Shown here: positions 62,315-64,000 of the stretch, piece after piece
Numbering within the stretch: position 1 is the stretch's first letter
Layout of the letters: each line of letters starts with the position of its first letter
Source: Tsukamurella sputi
Lineage (GTDB): Bacteria; Actinomycetota; Actinomycetes; Mycobacteriales; Mycobacteriaceae
Length of the DNA stretch: 64,000 bases
Assembly: GCF_007858445.1 (NCBI RefSeq)
Contig: NZ_VIGV01000007.1
Coordinates: forward strand, 1-64,000
Reading direction: 5' to 3'
Notes under the pieces: model-generated
Told to the model about the DNA's origin: nothing
Databases searched by the model: none
The model's input: the letters and a program-made list of their open reading frames with translations, nothing else
Translations under genes and position numbers: made by a program

Positions 62315-64000
62315 ATGACTGTCGACGACTTCGTCACCGCGAATGCACGCACCGCGAAGGGACCGCGGAACAACGACGCACTGGTGGACAGGTTGGCAGC
62401 AGGGGAGCAGTACGCACTCACCTTCGGCGGGCAGGGCGGCCCGTGGCTGCCGGGTCTCGTCTCGCTCCTCGAGCAGACCGGTCTCGCCGATGATCCCGAG
62501 TACCGCGAACTCTTCGACGGCTTCGTCGCGCGCGCCGACAGCGTGCTCGAGCCCGTCCGCGCCGAACTGCTGCGCGCGCAGGCGCTGACCTTCGACCCGA
62601 TGCGCTGGCGCGATGCGTCGATCGCCGCCTCCGAGGCCGAGACCACCGACGACGAGGCCGAGGATGCGGGTCAGGCCGCCGCACCCGCGTCGCGCCGGCT
62701 GCTCGCGCCCCAGGTCGAGGGCGCCGTGTTCTCCGTGCCCGGCGTGCTGTTCGCGCAGCTCGTCGCCCTGTACGGGCTGGAGGCCCAGGGGCTCGACCCG
62801 TGGGACGTGCCGCCCGTGGCCGCCATCGGCCACTCCCAGGGCCAACTCGCCGTCTCCGCCTTCGCCTCCCGTGGCAACGAGGGTGATCTGCTCGCGATCG
62901 CGCGCCTCATCGGCGCCGCGGGGCGTGTCGTCGCCCGCCGCAAGGGCCTCGTCGCTCTCGGCGGCGCCACCCCGATGATGGCGGTCACCGGCGTCCGTCA
63001 GGACAAGCTGGAGTCGCAGCTCGCGGACTTCACCGCCACCGTCGCCTTCGACGCCTGCGGCCCGGTCCTCGCGGTCCGCAACAACCGCAACTCCTTCGTG
63101 CTCACCGGCACCCCCAAGCTGCTCGCGGGCTTCCGCGAGTTCTGCGAGTCGGTCGCCGAGGCCGAGGAGGAGCAGCGCAAGGAGAAGCTCACCGGCGGCG
63201 CCGCCTTCGCCCCGAAGTTCGAGGACGTCGCGGTCGACATCGGCTTCCATCACCCGGCGCTCGCCGAGGGCGTCGCCCTGGTCACCGAGTGGGCCGAGCG
63301 CTGCGGCCTCGACGCCGAGGTCGCCGGCCGCCTCGCCGCGGCCGTGCTCGTCGAGCAGGTCGACTGGGTCGCCGACGTCGAGGGCGCGATCGCCAAGGGC
63401 GCCCGCTGGCTGATCGACCTCGGCCCGGAGGACATCGCCACCAAGCTCTCCGCCGCGCCCGCTCGTGGTCGCGGCGTGGGTCTCGTGCCCGCCACCACCC
63501 TGCGCGGTGCGCGCAACCTCTTCTCGCCCGGCGGCGTCCCCGAGCTGCCGCTGGCCTGGTCGGAGTTCTCGCCCCGCCTCGTCTCCCTCCCGGACGGCCG
63601 CACCGTGCTGTCCACCCGCTTCACCGAGCTCACCGGTCGCAGCCCCATCCTGCTCGCCGGCATGACCCCGACGACGGTCGATCCCGGCATCGTCGCCGCG
63701 GCCGCGAACGCCGGCCACTGGGCCGAGCTCGCCGGCGGCGGCCAGGTCACCGAGCCGATCTTCGCGGACAACATCGCCAAGCTCACCGACCTCCTCGAGC
63801 CCGGTCGCGCCGCCCAGTTCAACTCGCTCTTCCTCGACCCTTACCTGTGGAAGCTGCAGCTCGGCGGCAAGCGGATCGTGCAGAAGGCGCGTGCGGCCGG
63901 CGCCCCGCTCGACGGCGTCATCATCACCGCCGGCATCCCCGAGCTGGAGGAGGCCACGGCCCTCGTCGAGGAGCTCACCGAGGCCGGCATGCGCCACGTC
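62315..64000 (+). CDS. fas: Type I fatty acid synthase, 5' part (cut by window edge)
   Basis: The frame is open from ATG 62315 to the end of the window (562 codons), so the gene continues beyond. It matches the N-terminus of mycobacterial FAS-I: FGGQGGPWL and GHSQGQLAVSAFA in the acetyl-transferase domain, then HWAELAGGGQVTEPIF and SPILLAGMTPTTVDPGIVAAAANAG, where the enoyl-reductase domain begins. FAS-I of the Corynebacteriales is a single protein of about 3000 residues that makes the C16-C26 acyl-CoA used for mycolates. GAGGGAG precedes the ATG. Confidence 0.96.
   Translation, partial: MTVDDFVTANARTAKGPRNNDALVDRLAAGEQYALTFGGQGGPWLPGLVSLLEQTGLADDPEYRELFDGFVARADSVLEPVRAELLRAQALTFDPMRWRDASIAASEAETTDDEAEDAGQAAAPASRRLLAPQVEGAVFSVPGVLFAQLVALYGLEAQGLDPWDVPPVAAIGHSQGQLAVSAFASRGNEGDLLAIARLIGAAGRVVARRKGLVALGGATPMMAVTGVRQDKLESQLADFTATVAFDACGPVLAVRNNRNSFVLTGTPKLLAGFREFCESVAEAEEEQRKEKLTGGAAFAPKFEDVAVDIGFHHPALAEGVALVTEWAERCGLDAEVAGRLAAAVLVEQVDWVADVEGAIAKGARWLIDLGPEDIATKLSAAPARGRGVGLVPATTLRGARNLFSPGGVPELPLAWSEFSPRLVSLPDGRTVLSTRFTELTGRSPILLAGMTPTTVDPGIVAAAANAGHWAELAGGGQVTEPIFADNIAKLTDLLEPGRAAQFNSLFLDPYLWKLQLGGKRIVQKARAAGAPLDGVIITAGIPELEEATALVEELTEAGMRHV

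Noticed and set aside
62171-63997. A 608-codon minus-strand frame over the start of fas
   Set aside because: FAS-I motifs are clear on the plus strand, where the frame is open from the ATG to the window end; the antisense frame has no domain.

Overview
The window is high-GC, densely coded actinobacterial chromosome. FAS-I, GlgE, an LpqH-type lipoprotein, DUF3558 lipoproteins, CysO/Mec and an Rv1339-type phosphodiesterase point to the Mycobacteriales. The backbone follows the Mycobacterium tuberculosis order from the rRNA operon through nucS (Rv1321), epimerase, fadA4, Rv1324, glgB, glgE, dinG, pncB, clpS, Rv1332, mec, cysO, cysM, rhomboid, Rv1339, rph, rdgB and the LprD/Rv1342c pair, recalled from memory. 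Compared with that order, glgP and murI are missing and several accessory blocks are inserted. The genus cannot be fixed from sequence alone; Tsukamurella or a near relative is my best guess. No CRISPR array, insertion sequence, prophage or integrase was seen.

Layout. 1-180: 3' part of a 5S rRNA and its terminator. 0.3-8.7 kb: NucS, a DivIVA-like coiled-coil protein, methylmalonyl-CoA epimerase, thiolase, a hydrolase/AMP-ligase fusion and a thioredoxin-like TPR protein. 8.8-17.3 kb: an ABC sugar-type importer without its own ATPase, a hydrolase, an acyl-CoA synthetase, LysR/malate:quinone oxidoreductase and an LpqH-like lipoprotein. 17.3-24.4 kb: alpha-glucan genes (glgE, glgB) and dinG. 24.5-27.7 kb: small regulator/enzyme pairs. 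27.8-36.6 kb: a purine-derived carbon and nitrogen block. The uraD-uraH-uricase-permease operon takes urate to allantoin. The hyi-glxR-gcl-glxK operon takes glyoxylate to phosphoglycerate. A thiamine-binding protein and a DauR-type HTH protein are transcribed divergently from the urate operon. Both catabolic operons start from near-identical promoter/operator motifs.

36.6-47.3 kb: a TetR/hydrolase pair with twin operators, NAD salvage (pncB-pncA), ClpS, the CysO cysteine pathway, a rhomboid protease, RNase PH, an ITPase and an LCP ligase. 47.4-49.9 kb: a hemophore-like protein, small membrane proteins and tRNA-Leu. 49.9-58.8 kb: a long-chain acyl-CoA ligase, a DEAD-box helicase, a 1405-residue helicase-nuclease (possible defence gene) and an AroE-like dehydrogenase. 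58.8-61.2 kb: a DUF3558 lipoprotein with two unrecognised helical proteins that resemble type VII secretion associates. 61.2-64.0 kb: a sirtuin and the 5' part of the type I fatty acid synthase gene, separated by an intergenic region with a strong inverted repeat.

The strongest leads are the shared operator linking urate and glyoxylate catabolism, the thiamine-binding/HTH pair beside it, a CysO with a two-residue tail after its GG terminus, a ligase fusion with ruined catalytic motifs, the large helicase-nuclease, and a dispersed over-represented 10-mer.
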